22,822 nt of DNA, taken from NCBI GenBank assembly GCA_900088475.1, contig FLMG01003257.1, positions 1 through 22,822 of the forward strand. The letters are read 5' to 3'. Below are positions 21,989 to 22,822 of this stretch, piece after piece. This DNA comes from Hyphochytrium catenoides (Eukaryota > Sar > Hyphochytriomycetes > Hyphochytriales > Hyphochytriaceae). A program made the translations under genes and the position numbers. The notes beneath the pieces were generated by a model. That model was not told where the DNA came from, ran no database searches, and worked only from the letters and a program-made list of their open reading frames with translations. The number at the start of each line of letters is the position of its first letter. Positions within the stretch are counted from its first letter, which is position 1.

Positions 21989-22742
21989 AGAATCACAATT
22001 TGAAAGAAATCAAGAGTGTGCTGTTAGTGTGCACAGCCCCCCTTCCTACATACTCCAGGTGCACAACGACAACGCACGCAATTTTCGATGAAGTTCGAAC
22101 AGTCATGATCCCTCTGACATCAGTGTTGGTCATACAGGCTTCAAACCCGCTTTAGAGGGCCAATGCATTTACTGCTTTTATGAGTAACAATTTAGCCCCA
22201 AGCGGTCCAGGCGAGAGGGCTATAGGGGTCGTCGGTCCATTGCCACTTTTGCCACCCCTTGCAGCATTCTCCTGTTGCTTTCTAAACCATATTAAATCCC
22301 ATCGCACGATGGTATGATAGGGTTATGCAGCTATATTCGACTGTCATAACCTTATTTATCACCTTTAGAAAAGGTTATTATCTCAACCATACGAGAATCT
22401 CTATGTTGCAAATGTTCTATATCTCTCATGAATCGGCCTCTGTCTTAAACGCTAAGTTGTCCCACTCGAAGTGGCAGATTCTGTACTCTGTCTTGCATCG
22501 TGTGTTCCATCGCAACCATTGGTCTGTCTGCAAACAAAGCTCGGCTTTCTTCCATTAGTTTCGATGATGATTGGTAGGTTCAAAAACTACAGCAGAAAGA
22601 CAGAGACAGAGTGTGTCTGTTTGACACAGAGGAGATGGAAGGAAAAAGAAAGGAGAGAGATGACGAAGAGAAGATTCAGAAGATGAAGGAAGAGTAGTCG
22701 ACTTCTACCAAGAAACGAGATGGAGAGACTGACACATCAGCT

Positions 22743-22750
22743 AGAGAGAA

Positions 22751-22802
<52 letters not shown>

Positions 22803-22822
22803 AGAGACAGAGAGAGAGAGAG
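22743..22822. repeat. GA simple-sequence tract at the window edge
   Basis: About 80 bases of GA with GAAA interruptions run to the last base, so the full length is unknown. Confidence 0.95.

Larger units (their letters stand above)
21326..22822. other. Region without a supportable gene downstream of TFIIF-alpha
   Basis: Frames on both strands are short and do not show matched splice sites. The first few hundred bases are presumably the 3' untranslated region and flank of TFIIF-alpha. The interval holds the 44-base tandem repeat at 21901-21988, an AT-richer stretch at about 22300-22420, and a GA-rich end. The purine-rich 22600-22822 stretch resembles intron sequence of the minus-strand genes, so a minus-strand gene may continue outside the window. 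Confidence 0.5.

Noticed and set aside
22345-22380. Small inverted repeat ATAACCTT...AAGGTTAT
   Set aside because: Only an 8-base stem in AT-rich DNA; expected by chance and with no associated feature.
1-22822. CRISPR arrays, insertion sequences, rRNA and retroelement genes
   Set aside because: None was seen. The only regular repeats are simple-sequence tracts, a 44-base duplication and a 16-base tandem repeat.

Overview
The window is nuclear DNA of an intron-rich eukaryote, most likely a protist. Genes are broken into many short exons (about 20-370 bases, most under 200) by GT...AG introns. Splice phases agree across almost every junction I could read. Many introns carry long GA/CT simple-sequence tracts. 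I saw no bacterial operon logic, no rRNA, no CRISPR and no recognisable transposon. I cannot name the species; the ARM-BTB layout and the many introns argue against a typical yeast or animal.

The left half (27-10646) is read on the minus strand. Positions 27-5011 hold an armadillo-repeat plus BTB protein of roughly 570 residues or more in about 16 exons; the BTB half is well resolved and the first ARM exons are only partly so. Only 58 bases upstream lies the end of an extended short-chain dehydrogenase/reductase (SDR) gene of the dihydroflavonol-reductase/Gre2-like type (5070-8333, 11 exons in phase). Its fold is recognisable, but the cofactor glycine motif and both catalytic residues (Tyr, Lys) are replaced. 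The exon that opens the SDR continues in the same frame, without a stop, into a Ser/Pro/Arg-rich low-complexity region read in phase back to 9689, and perhaps to a start at 10646. The simplest reading is a disordered N-terminal extension fused to a pseudo-enzyme.

The middle (10647-17348) is poor in recognisable genes. It holds several small plus-strand coding candidates without family assignment (12495-12820, 15621-16034 with possible continuation to 16160, and 16704-17079). It also has one large CT tract and long stretches where no gene can be supported.

The right part (17349-21325, plus strand) is the large subunit of general transcription factor TFIIF (TFIIF-alpha/RAP74), with 11 exons in phase. 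It has an N-terminal dimerisation segment, an acidic linker and a C-terminal winged helix. The last 1.5 kb holds no supportable gene, but has a 44-base tandem duplication and a terminal GA tract.

The three recognised genes belong to different processes: protein turnover or scaffolding, a reductase-like fold, and RNA polymerase II transcription. Nothing shows that they work together.
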